A stretch of DNA of 64,000 nt from Prorocentrum cordatum (Eukaryota > Sar > Dinophyceae > Prorocentrales > Prorocentraceae), in NCBI GenBank assembly GCA_963575745.1, contig CAUYUJ010018559.1, forward strand, positions 111,993 through 175,992, given 5' to 3'. Positions 20,795 to 31,089 of this stretch are shown here, one piece after another; position 1 is the stretch's first letter; every line of letters begins with the position of its first letter. The position numbers and the translations under genes were made by a program. Under the pieces are notes generated by a model, which was given only the letters and a program-made list of their open reading frames with translations, was not told the DNA's origin and ran no database searches.

Positions 20795-22242
20795 GGCGTC
20801 GCCGCACCTGCCGGCGTCGCAGGCGGCAGCGCTCCTGCTGCGGTTCGGCGGCACGGGCAAGCTCACCCACCAGCTGCGCACCTGCCGACCAGCCGACGCC
20901 CGGGCCGCCGCCGCCTCTTTTGACGACGCCGCGTTGGAGGCCTACCGGGAGCTCGCGCGCCTTGTGGCCCCCTGGGGCAAGAGCAGCAGGCGCAATGCCG
21001 CTTGCCGCTGCGGCTGGGCGGCCCGGGCCTCCAGAGCCAGGCCGCGCTGAGGCCGGCTGCCTGGGCGGCTTCCTGGGCGCAGAACCTGGTGGGGGTGCGG
21101 GCCCGGACAGGCTTGGCGGGGCTGGCTGACCTGGACACTTGCGGCCTGCCCCTAGCGGCCGCCTGCCAGGAGGCGCTGGCAGAGCTGCTGGCAGAGGGGG
21201 GGAGAGGGCCCAGCTGCTGCCGCCCTGGAGACAGCTGGCGGCCGAACCTCAGCAACAAACTCAGCGGCTGCTCACGATAAGGCTTGACAGAAAACATTAC
21301 CACGCCTTGCGGAGCACCCTGGGAGCTGAGGAGCGGGCACTGCTGTGCTCGTGCGGAGGGCCTCACGCGGAGGGCTGGCAGCTTGCCAACGGCGGGCCCC
21401 GCCAGCGGCTCGAGGACGCCGCCTACTACGCCACGGCACGAGCCCTGCTGGGCCAAGACACCGCGCCCGCCAGGAGCCGCTGCGGCAACCGCCTGCAAAC
21501 TGGCGCGAGGGTGGGGCAGGCCTGCGGAGAGCCGCTCTGCAGCAAGGCGCGCCGCGCTTACAGGTGCGCCTGCGGGGGCGGCACCAAGGCCCGGAGCCGC
21601 GACCTGGAGGGCGTCTGGGAGCACATCCACCAGGAGTGTGGCTTCCGGACAGCGCGGCAGGTGCCAGTGCCCAACGGGGACAGATGGCGCTGGCGCTGCT
21701 CTTCCGCGGCCTGCACGGCGCGCGGCGCCGCCGACGCCCCGCCGCCTGGGCCGCGCGCGGCCTGCGGAGCGGCGCATGCGGCGGGGCGGGAGGAAGCGCT
21801 CCTGCACCTGGAGGCGCAGCGAGGGGATTGCCCCCGCCTCCTCGCTGACGTCACGGTCCGCTACAGCGTCCCGGGCGACGCGCGGGCCTTGGCCGCAGCC
21901 GCCGACGGAAACGGCGCGGTGAACGCCGCCGCGGGGGCCAACAAGCGGCGCCGCTACCCGGGGCACCGTGCGCCTTGGCCGCTGTTGCCGCTGGCGCACG
22001 AGACCGCCGGCCGCCTCGGGCAGGCGGCGCTGTGGCACCTGCGCTGGCTCGCGCGCGACCAGGCGCAGAGCTTGGGCGGCGGCCCGGAAGCGGCGGCCGC
22101 GGCCAGCGCGCTGACGCGGCGCTGGGGCGCCGAGCTCAGCGCGCCGCTTCACCGCGCCGTCGCTCGGCAGCTCCGCGCGGCCGTGCTCGGCGAGGAGGCC
22201 CCAGCGACCGCCGCCCGGCTGGCGGCGGAGCGGGCCGGCTGA
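20795..22242 (+). pseudogene. Retroelement remnant: RT C-terminus plus REL-endonuclease-like domain
   Basis: Three consecutive frames are needed. About 20795-21000 reads ASQAAALLLRFGGTGKLTHQ and LRTCRPADARAAAASFDDAA. 21002-21190 reads MPLRLGGPGLQSQAALRPA and AWAASWAQNL. 21190-22242 reads on to LADVTVRYSVPGDARAL, NAAAGANKRRRYPG, WPLLPLAHETAGRLGQAA and a stop. The PLRLGG-GL block and the Cys/His-rich middle (CRCG-like and CACGG) occur downstream of the RT in non-LTR elements with a restriction-like endonuclease. The DVTV...K-RY...PL-ETAGRLG spacing fits a degenerate PD-(D/E)XK nuclease core. The RT catalytic part is missing and GGA repeats replace the 5' side. It differs in type from the AP-endonuclease LINEs nearby. 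The frame changes could be introns, but decay is simpler. Confidence 0.65.
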
Positions 22243-22289
22243 GCGCCTGCGCAAGCGCGGGGGCGCGGCGGCCCAGGTCGTCGCGTTCG

Positions 22290-22330
22290 GCTACATGGGG
22301 GGGGGAGGGAGGGGGGGGGGAGGAGGGAGC
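22290..22330. repeat. G-rich tract at LINE-B 3' junction
   Basis: GGGGGGGGGAGGGAGGGGGG between the REL-endonuclease remnant and the LINE-B 3' region. It resembles the G-rich sequence just outside LINE-B's 5' end (30019-30160), so LINE-B may have inserted into a G-rich microsatellite. Confidence 0.5.
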
Positions 22331-22627
22331 GAGCGAGCGAGTGGCGCAGCAGCAGTCGGATCGATAGCTGCGGCCGTGGAGGGGGATCGCGGGAGGGTGG
22401 GCAGAGATGCCAACCCTGCTGCTAGAATGAGGCGAGCGAGTGGGCGCCAAGCCGTGCCCGTTGCGAGCACCTCCCGCGGGGGCAGTGCATGCCACTCAAT
22501 GCAGTCAGCGCCTGCAAACCAGGCACCAAGTGACCGCGGCAGCTACATTACGGCACAGGCCGACTGAAGGCAAAAATGCTTGGGTGGATGAAGAGGGGCC
22601 ACGACAGGATTTCGCGGCCCCAAGAAA

Positions 22628-23500
22628 TTAGTCAGACCAGCCCGAGTCTCCCTCCCCAGCGCCACAACCCACAACGATGCTCGAGGCTGCCGCAGCAGCA
22701 GAAACAGAGGAGCACTGGGCAGTGGCACTTGCGCGGTCAGGAGACTCGGGCGTGAGCTCGATCTGGACTCCCGTGCCAGGGTGTCGGCCACTCTCCGCGC
22801 GAGCAAGTTTCCTGAGGTGACCATTGCGCGTCGCCTGCGCTTGCGATACACCGCGGCACATCCGACGAAGTCCCCGACAACAGCCATCAGGGAGCACCAA
22901 AAAACAAGCACAATTCAGGCAGATGATGATTCTACCGTGGCGTACAGGTCGGCGCTGCAGGTCGCTAAAAACTTCGAGGCCGTCTTCGGCCGATCCAGAG
23001 GGGCCCCTGGACCAGGAAGAGGAAGAGGAGGGCCCCAAGTCCCCAGGAGGCTCAGAGGAGGAGGCTCCAGGCAGAGGCCCCAGGATCGCGCTAGCAAGCT
23101 CCAAAGCGGGACCAGCGGCAGCCGTCGAGTCAGAGCCCGCAACCAGGCCTTGCTCTGCTAACTTCTTAAACAACACGTTGGCCTGCCATTGCTGAATGGC
23201 GGTTGGCTTGCATTCACGACTTCCCCCCGTTCTCAGACCCTTGAGTGTCTGGTCGGCGGTCGCTGCCATGTTGCAGCGCCTACATCTCCATTCGGCACGA
23301 GCCTCTACATAACAAAGTTCATGCTGCGAAGTCGATAGCTTCGGCGCCATACTTGGGGCCTGCCTGGGGGGAGGTTGCGGGGCTTCGACCTGGTCTCCCG
23401 CAATGCTAATTATCTGGATGGCACGTGCTAAAAAGTCCCAGGTGAGCTGATGCTTATTTGACCTGGACCCTCTCGGCCTTGACATAAACACCTGGAACAT
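22628..23500 (-). pseudogene. LINE-B ORF2, Cys-rich C-terminal segment
   Basis: Minus-strand frame carrying LSTSQHELCYVEARAEWRC then RRC. It lines up with AASQHKFERCADKWRCPAC near the C-terminus of LINE-A ORF2. Conserved Cys and Trp suggest a zinc-binding nucleic-acid module. It is in a different frame from the RNase H segment, so a frameshift lies near 23460-23500. The remainder is Gly/Ser/Pro-rich and diverged. Confidence 0.6.
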
Positions 23501-24245
23501 GGTGCATGCCCGAGCCTAGCCTGGCGAAAAAATCGGCCCATACATTTCCAAGGTAGTCTTGGATGTCTGAGCTCGTGCACGATCGTATATCACCTGGCCC
23601 TCGGTGCGCTGGGACCCATCGGAAACTTGGCCTCTGAAGGCCATCGCCGTGAAGCTCGAATATCTTGCGCCATATATCTGCATGCGCATGTCGGGCAGCC
23701 GCCAGATCAGGATCCCACGAGCACCCTTCGCGAACGAGCTGGAGGTGATCTGTGACCACTTCGGCCTCTTGGGGTGCAACTTCTATCGCACGAAGCGCCG
23801 CGTGCCTCTCAGCGCGGGGCACCGTCTGGCGCCCACGCAAAGGCCCGTAGAGGGCCCTGTGGGGCACGCCCCACTGATCAACCTCGACGGCAGCCCATCC
23901 ACACCGTCTAAGTTCTGGGCTTGAGTTCGCAAGCCCTGAACCGTCGGTGTAGATGCGCCTGCCCCAGGGCCCCGTCGTTGCACCCCAATGAACCGTGGGG
24001 GCCTCGGGGATCTCTGGGACACTGAGGGAATAAAAAGGGAGCCCACACGCAAGCTCCAGAGTGTCCCAGTCTGCTTGTAATCCAGAGTACCCCGAGTCCC
24101 TTAAAGCCTCTCTGTGCTCTAAAATGTCGTCCGGAAGGGGCTCTACAGCCAGATCCTCTGGGGGCTGAATTAGAACTTGGCACTGGTACAGCCGGTGCCC
24201 TAGGGTAGCGTTGGGGTTCGGGCAGAAATCACAGGCGGGCGTCAC
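23454..24245 (-). pseudogene. LINE-B ORF2, RNase H segment
   Basis: 264 codons on minus. The RNase H catalytic set is visible: Asp in IYTDGSGLA, Glu in RAERHAAL, Asp in VVTDHLQLV and Asp in GNVWADFFA. The arrangement matches LINE-A residues about 1410-1570. RNase H degrades the RNA strand of the RNA-cDNA hybrid. The frame begins FCPNPNATLGHRLYQC, corresponding to the Cys/His block before RNase H in the related elements. It is open itself but disconnected from the RT by frameshifts. Confidence 0.8.
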
Positions 24246-25703
24246 TCGATATCCTGCTGCACGTTTCCTCGAGGGCGGCTAGCATCCTGAGCCCAAGAGT
24301 AAACGAGCGCAGCCTCTCCTGACGTCGTCCTTGATGCGTAATATTGCAAGACGAAGGCCACGCCGCCACACTTCTTCTGAACCAAATGCTTCGGGAATGT
24401 GCGCCAATATCCGTTTCATCTGCCATCGGCCAATGGACTCTTGCAGCAATCGCTTGACCTCCATGGGCGGCGCGCGCAGAAAAGAAATCATGGATCCTCT
24501 ATCATCGACAACTTGGTGTGTGGATATCAAAGCCCAGCCAATTCTAGATAACGAACAGAGTCGCACTCATGGGCCCGTGGCACTTGGCCCATGTGAGTTT
24601 ACTTCCAAAATCACGCTTCATATCTAGAAAGGCTCTCTGGAGGTCGGCAACTGAGAATATGATGTCCCATACCGTGCTGGCAAACCTGACAACCAGCAAG
24701 ATGGTCGCGTCATATATCGGGTCGTGGAACTCGTCCGCCTGTGTGGAAAGCCAAGCTGTGATAGACACGTGTTGGCGCGCTCCCGCGAGTGCAGCCGCAA
24801 TGGGTCTGAGTGAATTGAGGGTAGCGTCGGTGATGCCACTCGCTCCTGCCCCATGTGCGGCAGCTGGTAGCAGTCCTGTTCCCCACAGGGTTCGGACTTT
24901 GCGGTTCGCTCCTCGCACAAGGGCGCGAAGCTTGGGCTTTCTACCCACCAGTCCAGCAAGTCGTTTCTTCTCAATCACTCGCTTGGCCTTTGGGCCCAGA
25001 CAGATCATGTCCAAGTTTACGCATTTGAGGATACATCTTCACCCTGAGACGCTTGACGAAAGGTGTGATTACTTTCTTGGCAGCCGCATTTGTCGCAACA
25101 CATCCACTCTTAGCCGCTTGAATGACCAATCACAGCTCAAAAGCATCTTCGGTAAAGTACTTGACGGCCGCGAACAAAACCTTAGATTGTCTGGGGTCTT
25201 CTCCTGTCCATTGAAAGCCCGCGTCGTCCATGAGCATGCGTGGCACGACTGAGTCAATGAGGCCCCTCATCCGAAGAAGAAGCTGATGCAGTAACAAGTG
25301 TACCATCGTGGTCGCGTGAGTACATCCAGCTATAATGCCTTGAAACGACACATACTCATAAGAAAGCGACCCCCCACGCGCGTACAACTCGTGGGCACTG
25401 GTAGTTGGCTAATATTAGCCAAAGGTGTCGTAGTGGGTAGCCCAGCACGTAAGCAAAGCCGATTAGCTTCTGCAGTTTAATCATCTCGAAACATTTGTAC
25501 ATGTCGATCAGCACCGTTACTGACGTGTGCCCTTTGCATCGTGCGACTTCTGCTTGCAGGTTGTGAGAAAACGCTGAATCCGATGATGCTGCAGCCGGCC
25601 TCGCGCCCCAGAAGTCAGAATTCTGATTAGCACGCTCCCAGCTTCTTGACGCAGGTCTGCGGAGTCGGGCCCATATACGCACAATCGTGTTGATTAAAGC
25701 CAC
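24246..25703 (-). pseudogene. LINE-B ORF2, reverse transcriptase segment, frameshifted
   Basis: The RT is spread over three minus frames. About 25703-25356 has motif A (VLIDMYKCFEMI). About 25387-25130 has motif B (FQGIIAGCTHATTMVHLLL) and motif C (RMLMDDAGF, where related elements have FVDDT). About 25014-24544 has the thumb/connection (KLRALVRGANRKVRTLWG). The motif order and spacing match LINE-A. Catalytic Asp residues persist, but at least two frame changes make it non-functional. Confidence 0.8.
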
Positions 25704-25784
25704 CAGTCGGTGCCCTCCTGATGCTTTGGGCAGTCTGACAAGGCGCGTCTGTAATCTTTTATCTGGCCAGCAACAGAGTCGCTC

Positions 25785-27866
25785 TCACGCGTGCAAGATA
25801 AGGAGAAGTGTCTGAAGTCCGTAGTCTGATACAACATCCATCGCCGTGGGGTGGAGGTTCACCTGCCCAAGTGCTGAAGTAAGCTTGAACTTGCGCAATA
25901 CTAGGCGAAGGTCTGCTACACTGACTTCTGGGGGCTGGTGCCATGTCGCGAAATCAGGTGGCAACTCCAGGTGTCTGGAAGCGTGGGTGGCCCAAATCTC
26001 AGCCCAAGTATCCATAGAAGCATCGGCCATTTCAAAGGGTTGTGGCTGCTGGGTGTGCTCCAGGACCTCCTGCAGGTCTCGGAGCTTCGAGAATCGGTGC
26101 GCTTGTCTCGCTCCATTGTTGAAGGATGCCTGAGCCCACTCCGTCCATTCTGCCGTTTCTAATGCGCCGATGGCCTGCATTACTCTCTCCGCTTTGTCGA
26201 TGGCGAGCTGTGCAATCTCAAGAAAATCGTCACAACAGAACTGGTGGGAGATGTCACGGGCTCGAGCACGTTCATCCTCATCGAGGTGCTGCATAATCCA
26301 TTTAGCCTTAGACGCCCTATGGAAGAAACCCTGGAGGTCCCATGCCAACTTCACAAACAGCTTGAGCTCCTTGTCATTAGCTGCCGTGTCGGCAGTCATG
26401 CTGGGCCCAGCGTCATAGGCTCCAAAGGTAGATAAGGACCGTGCCCAACTTGAGTAATTATCAGTCGTGTGGTTGGTTGGCAACATGTGGCGTGGAAGCT
26501 CACCAGGTACGTCGACATCAGTCTGGAGCCGCTCCACAGCCAAGATCATCCGCAGCTTCATAGCTCTCATGTGCCGAAACCAACGTCCAATCAGCTTGTA
26601 GGCCTGGAGCCTCTGAGATGGCCTGTGTTCAGGTGGAGCCACTTTCTTCCAAGACCAGGTTGCTGGGCCCGCCCTTCCAAGGTAACGTGCTCGGTCATGG
26701 CCCATTATATCATGCCTGTCCAGTAGCTCCTCTTCGATCTGCGTCAAAACCGCATCCCAGGCGTCGGCGAGGGTGGTGGCATCCTCAGCTGTAGCGATGA
26801 GCTCCCTGGCCATGTCCCACTCGACGACGGGCGGGAACCTCGCGCATCCTGGCTTTGGTATCGTGTCGACGGACGCAGGCTGATCAGACACTCGTACCCA
26901 CATCTCATGTTCTGCATCCTGGAGCGGAACTCTGACGGGCAAATGTGGAAACAAGTCCGAGTCTTCGTGCGCAAAAGCTTTTCCTGCCCGGCAAGCAACC
27001 CGCGGATGCATACACGTGTAATCGTACATGGTTCCAGGCTTCGACTGCAGGCAGGTGGGGCAGTTGGGGTGGATGACGATGCCCCCTATGGAATTGAACC
27101 ACTGCCGAAGGTCATCCACCTGCATGTTCCAGTCTCCCGCTAGCAGCCAAGGCTGCTCTCGGGCCTCAAGCTCACAGATATAGGTGGCGACCTGCCGAAG
27201 AATCTCCACGCTGGCGTCCGAGAGGCCCTGGCCGTCGTGAAGGTAGATTGATAGCATGGCGATGCCCTGCTTGATGCCCCAGTGGACGTGGGCCGCAAGG
27301 ACCCTTCCAGGAACCAACTCGGCTGGAGACCTCCCTGGCGCGAGAGCCACGCGGACCCTGGACGGTGCCAGGATGGCCATGCCTCCATGCGTTCCCCCTT
27401 TGGCGGGCGGAGGGGCTGGGGCCCAAAGGCCTGCAAAACCTGCTCGAACTGCCTGATGTTGGACTTCGGCGGGGCGCTCGTGGTCGGCATGGTGCTCTTG
27501 TACGCATATCGCGCACGACGGCGCCCACGCCAGCTTCAGCATATCAATTAGCGGCCCATGCGATGAAACGTTGGCCGTCACGATCGAGCTCACGGTCTTG
27601 GTGCATGTCGAGTCAGGGATAGACATAGCAACCGAGGCCCTCTCTGAAGTTGGCGGGCTCTGCAGTGCAGCTGCCGCTGCTGGTTTAACCTCCATGGCGC
27701 AGACCGCCACCATGATGGGCCGCAAATACCTGCAGCTGGGGCCCCTGACAGTCCTCTGGCCTGGCACGTCGTAGTTGTCCAAGGTTGAGCCTGAGTGGTT
27801 CATCTGTCTAGGGCCCCCTCGGAGGTCTGAGAGCTCCGTGGGTCTCAGGGCCCAGCTGACCAACAT
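25785..27866 (-). pseudogene. LINE-B ORF2, AP-type endonuclease and RT N-terminus
   Basis: 693 codons on minus. The endonuclease (exonuclease-endonuclease-phosphatase fold) shows Asn in IVTANVSSHG (about residue 100), Glu in CVQEHHAD (about 124), GGMAILAPS, the Asp/Asn pair in LLAGDWNMQ (about 245) and the closing His in FPHLPVRV. The usual SDH triad reads F-P-H, so the Asp is lost. A basic linker with WSWKKVAPPEH follows. The segment ends in the start of the RT (LTSALGQVNLHPTAMD, matching the 'LG-DG-hP' block) just before a stop at 25785. This enzyme nicks the target for target-primed reverse transcription. Confidence 0.8.
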
Positions 27867-28113
27867 CCCTCACCAAGACATCGGCCCCAGGGCCCCTTTC
27901 GCCCGTCAGCGTCCTACAGCTCCCCAAAGCGGGGTCAGCGCTGGCACTGGGGATGGCATGTGGCCTGCATCTGATATTAGACCTCCCAGTTATGTGGTAT
28001 TGCTTGGCCATAGTTCCAGCATGCGCTGCGAGCCAGCTGATACAAAGGTACTCGAAGTCGACGTAGTTACTGCCAATCGACCGCATGATGTCCCTTGCCT
28101 GTCCAGCAAGTGG

Positions 28114-28345
28114 CGACGCATGAACCCAGCCCAGGCTCGAGGAGCACCTGGGCATGGGATTTGATCCAGCACGTGGCGGCTGAGCCTGCGATTGCCAAAG
28201 ATGGCCAGCAGGACTTTGCGATCTGATTGGCGACGAATGAGCCCTGCCCAGGCTCGAGGAGCACCTGGGCATGGGATTTAATCCAGCACGTGGCGACTGA
28301 GCCTACGATTGCCAACGCTGGCCAGCAGGACTTTGCGATCTAACA
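28114..28345. repeat. 117-bp tandem duplication inside LINE-B
   Basis: Two copies, starting CGACGCATGA (28114) and CGACGAATGA (28231), each with GCTCGAGGAGCACCTGGGC, ATCCAGCACGTGGCG and CCAGCAGGACTTTGCGATCT. They lie between ORF1 and ORF2. Confidence 0.9.
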
Positions 28346-29823
28346 CCGTACTGCAGCGTGCGTTCTAACGCCCGTTCTGACGCCTGAAGTTGAAGCCCAC
28401 GTTGTTCACTGCAAACGACATGAGCTTCCCGTACAGGAAGAACCAGCGCGCAAATCATAGTCATAAATATGAAGCCAACAATCCAGATGACGCTGACCTT
28501 ATGGCCGCGGCTGTAGCGAGGCTGAGGTAGACCTCGTAATGGCACACATCGTTCGCCACAAACTCCGTGTGCATTGCGTCCTTGACTTGGGTTCCTTTTT
28601 TCCAAAGTTGCATCGAGCTCAACATGTGGATGAGATAGAGCTGAGGTCGGTTGACCCAGCCCTTGTTGTGTCTTGCGCCGCTTAGCCAGTGCTTCAGCAG
28701 CTTCAGCATATCGCTTGCACATCTCGCGCACCTGGTCATCGTCGGCAGGGGGCTTTTCGTCAGTGCAGGCCTGAAAGAAGTGACGCAAGCTGCCGATGCC
28801 ATCAGTATCCATTGGCACAGGAACGCGCACAGCTTCGGCTTGGCTTGTTGCTCCGTCGGGTCCTTGGGGCCCCCCTGGCTGCTGGCCTGGCGGTCCTGGT
28901 TCGGCAGCCTGTTGCTGGGCAGAGGCTTTGGCGGCATCTGCTCTGGCTTGTAGCTGTCGGAGGGCCTTAAAGGTGGACTTGGCCTGGTCCAGGAGGGCGG
29001 CATCTGCCCCTGCAGGTTCGAAGAGCTGGCCGAGCTTATCGGCGGGCAGGTCCAGGGCAGGCACCATGGTCTTGAGCGAGTGCGATTCTGGGAGAGGCGT
29101 CGGCAACTGGGCCGAGACCGCGAACCGCTGGTGCTCCAGGTCAGTGATGTCCGTAGCCAGAGTATGAATGGACATCTTGACGCCTTCGATCTTGGCCTCG
29201 AGCTCCACTTTCTGGATCTCCAGTGCTGCCGAGGTTTCCTCATGCTGCAACCAGCTCTTAAGCAGCTCATCGATGCGAGTGGTGAAGTGGTGCATCTGGG
29301 CGGAGTGCGGCTTGTTGTTGACGATCTTGGACTTAATCGCCGTTCGTTCAGCTTCAAGCGACTCGCGCGCCGCCACAACAGCAGGCTCGGTGAGGTTGCC
29401 CAACGCCCGGAGCGTCTGGCTGATCTCAGTGAGGCGCTTCTGGCCGGGGCCAGTCTTGTCGTTGAGGGGCATGTCCACTGCCTGCCCATTCTTTGCCGCC
29501 GACGCTTGCTCACGCAGCTTGGCAATCTCAAGGTCCTTGGCCTTAAGCTGCTTGTCCTTCTCGACAGCGAAGTTGGCGACTGCTGCTTTCTGCCGCTGCT
29601 TGTCACGTTCCATGACTGGGGCCCTGAAGCTCGGCGCCGATTGTAGAGGCTTGGGGCCTCCGAACGCAGCACCTTTATTGCATTGGCAGCTTGAGCAAGC
29701 GCTGAGGTCTCCTCTGTTCCTCCACTTCTCTCCTGTCCGCGGGTGAACACACCAGCGGCGCGGCCAAGGCGCGGCCCAGGCTTTGCGAGAACCAGTCTTC
29801 GGCAGGCGCCCGCCATCCACCAT
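28303..29823 (-). CDS. LINE-B ORF1, coiled-coil protein
   Basis: The open frame extends upstream through the DinoSL and into the G-rich flank, so its start must lie inside the element. The first Met after the leader is at 29823 (MVDGGRLPK), and MERDKQRQ near 29612 is another candidate. From that second Met the protein is strongly helical and charged (KDLEIAKLREQASAAKNG, LEAKIEGVKMSIHTLATD), a coiled coil of about 200 residues. Pro/Gln-rich sequence and a conserved-looking region with CKRYAEAAEALAKRRK follow. LINE ORF1 proteins bind the element RNA and form the ribonucleoprotein. The C-terminal hydrophobic stretch VGFIFMTMICALVLPV is probably a frame artefact next to the tandem duplication. 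Confidence 0.65.
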   Translation of the reverse strand: MVDGGRLPKTGSRKAWAAPWPRRWCVHPRTGEKWRNRGDLSACSSCQCNKGAAFGGPKPLQSAPSFRAPVMERDKQRQKAAVANFAVEKDKQLKAKDLEIAKLREQASAAKNGQAVDMPLNDKTGPGQKRLTEISQTLRALGNLTEPAVVAARESLEAERTAIKSKIVNNKPHSAQMHHFTTRIDELLKSWLQHEETSAALEIQKVELEAKIEGVKMSIHTLATDITDLEHQRFAVSAQLPTPLPESHSLKTMVPALDLPADKLGQLFEPAGADAALLDQAKSTFKALRQLQARADAAKASAQQQAAEPGPPGQQPGGPQGPDGATSQAEAVRVPVPMDTDGIGSLRHFFQACTDEKPPADDDQVREMCKRYAEAAEALAKRRKTQQGLGQPTSALSHPHVELDATLEKRNPSQGRNAHGVCGERCVPLRGLPQPRYSRGHKVSVIWIVGFIFMTMICALVLPVREAHVVCSEQRGLQLQASERALERTLQYGVRSQSPAGQRWQS

Positions 29824-29980
29824 GGGTCTGCTGTGGCTGGAACAAGAGCGAGATCGGGAGGTACGGTCCAGAGCGTGCAAGTCGTTGTGAAGAAAGCTGC
29901 ACCTCCAGCCTGGGCAGGCGCTGGGGAGGTGCGGAAGCGGTGAGGGCCGTCTGTTCCCTCCTGCCAAAATGTCAAGTCCA

Positions 29981-29996
29981 GAGCCAACGCTACGGA
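29981..29996 (-). other. Possible relict second spliced-leader copy
   Basis: On minus this reads TCCGTAGCGTTGGCTC, directly downstream of the intact DinoSL. It differs from the leader by loss of three bases and one substitution within its CATTT core. Tandem relict leaders are known from repeated rounds of trans-splicing and reinsertion in dinoflagellates. The copy is short, so chance is possible. Confidence 0.4.
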
Positions 29997-30018
29997 CTTG
30001 AGCCAAAATGGCTACGGA
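29997..30018 (-). other. Dinoflagellate spliced leader (DinoSL) embedded in LINE-B
   Basis: An exact 22-nt match to the DinoSL: T, then CCGTAGCCATTTTGG, then CTCAAG. It is not followed by a GT donor, so it is not an SL RNA gene. It looks like the 5' end of a trans-spliced transcript copied back into DNA. It sits exactly at the start of the LINE-B body, next to G-rich flanking DNA. Confidence 0.95.
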
Positions 30019-30300
30019 GGGGGGGTGGGAAGGAGGGAGGGGGGGGGGGGAGGGGGGAGGGAGGGAGGAGAAAGGGAAGGAGGGGGGAGGGAGGGAGGGC
30101 GGGAGGGAGGGAGGGAAGGAGGGAGGGAGGGAGGAAGGGAGGGAGGGGGGAGGGGGGGAGGAGGAAAAAGGAGGAGGAGGAGGAAGGAAGGAGGAGGAGG
30201 AGGAGGAGGAGGAGGAGGAGGGGCAGGGAGGAGGAGGAGGAGGAGGAGGAGGAGGAGGAGGAGGAGGAGGAGGAGGGGAGGGGGGAGGGGGGGGGAGTAG
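30019..30300. repeat. (GGGA)n/(GGA)n microsatellite
   Basis: Purine-rich tract directly outside the DinoSL of LINE-B. Confidence 0.95.
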
Positions 30301-30536
30301 AGGAGGTAGGATAACCCTGTGAGGACGGATGGGGCTCTGGGGCTCACCCACCCTTGTTACCGTGCCCCCAGGTACAAGGACCGTGGTAGGCACACGGTAT
30401 GAGAGGTAGCATACCTTTCATCGGCAACCTCCGTTGCGAAGACCTTGGCTCGTCCTTACTCGGCTCGTGCGCCAGAGCAATCGGAGCGTATCAGCGCACG
30501 CTGGAGGTGAGTGTGAATGAGGGGTGATGGATTCCA

Positions 30537-31085
30537 CACCTCCTGACTGCATGGACGATGCGGCGGAGCGAGGCCGCCAAGGTAATGAGGCTCAGAGTAT
30601 ACAGCGCTGAATGCCAGTGCGTGCGCGTGCGGCGGGATGCAACAAGGGAGTAGGTGGCTGATATAGTAAGTGGACAACGTCAACCCATGCCACCATTGCG
30701 CTGCGTACCCCAACGGTTACACGACGCGACGCGACGGCAAGCTGAGAGGCAATGGTTACCTCACCTCCTGCCGGCATGGACGATGCGGCGGAGTGAAGAC
30801 GCCAAGGTAATGAGACTCAGAGTAAACAGCGCTGTATGCCAGTGCGTGCGCGTGCGGCAGGGTGCAACAAGGGAGTAGGTGGCTGAGATAATATGTGGCC
30901 AACGTGTCCTCACGCCACCTGAGCTGCGTACCCCTACGGTTACACAACGCGACGCGACGGCAGGCAAGGGGATCGCGCGCCGAAGAATACGATTCGACCG
31001 GCGGCCGCATAACCATCTGAGAGGCGATGTTTTCCTCACCTCCTGCTGGCATGGGCGATGCGGCGGAGTGAACAAGCTGGCCCAG
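30537..31085 (+). repeat. ~225-bp tandem repeat, three copies
   Basis: The landmark CCTCCTG..GGCATGG.CGATG followed by CGGCGGAGTGA starts near 30538, 30763 and 31038. The first interval is 225 bp. The second is 275 bp because of an inserted ~50-bp block around 30965-31015. Units share TGCCAGTGCGTGCGCGTGCG and GGTTACAC.ACGCGACGCGA. No coding or RNA gene was recognised. Confidence 0.85.
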
Positions 31086-31089
31086 AACG

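Larger units (their letters stand above)
22331..30018 (-). mobile_element. LINE-B: decayed AP-endonuclease LINE with DinoSL at 5' end
   Basis: Whole element on the minus strand, about 7.7 kb. In transcription order: DinoSL (29997-30018), ORF1, a spacer with a 117-bp tandem duplication, then ORF2 with endonuclease, RT, RNase H and a Cys-rich C-terminus broken into several frames. It belongs to the same family as LINE-A (43600-50606). Both share the WKK linker motif after the endonuclease, the RNase H, and a C-terminal SQH...W-R-C-x2-C motif. The exact 3' end is not visible. The G-rich tract at 22290-22330 is my best guess at the boundary. Confidence 0.85.

Noticed and set aside
29824-30393. 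N-terminal extension of LINE-B ORF1 upstream of the leader
   Set aside because: It reads through the DinoSL and into flanking G-rich microsatellite, which cannot be part of the element's protein.
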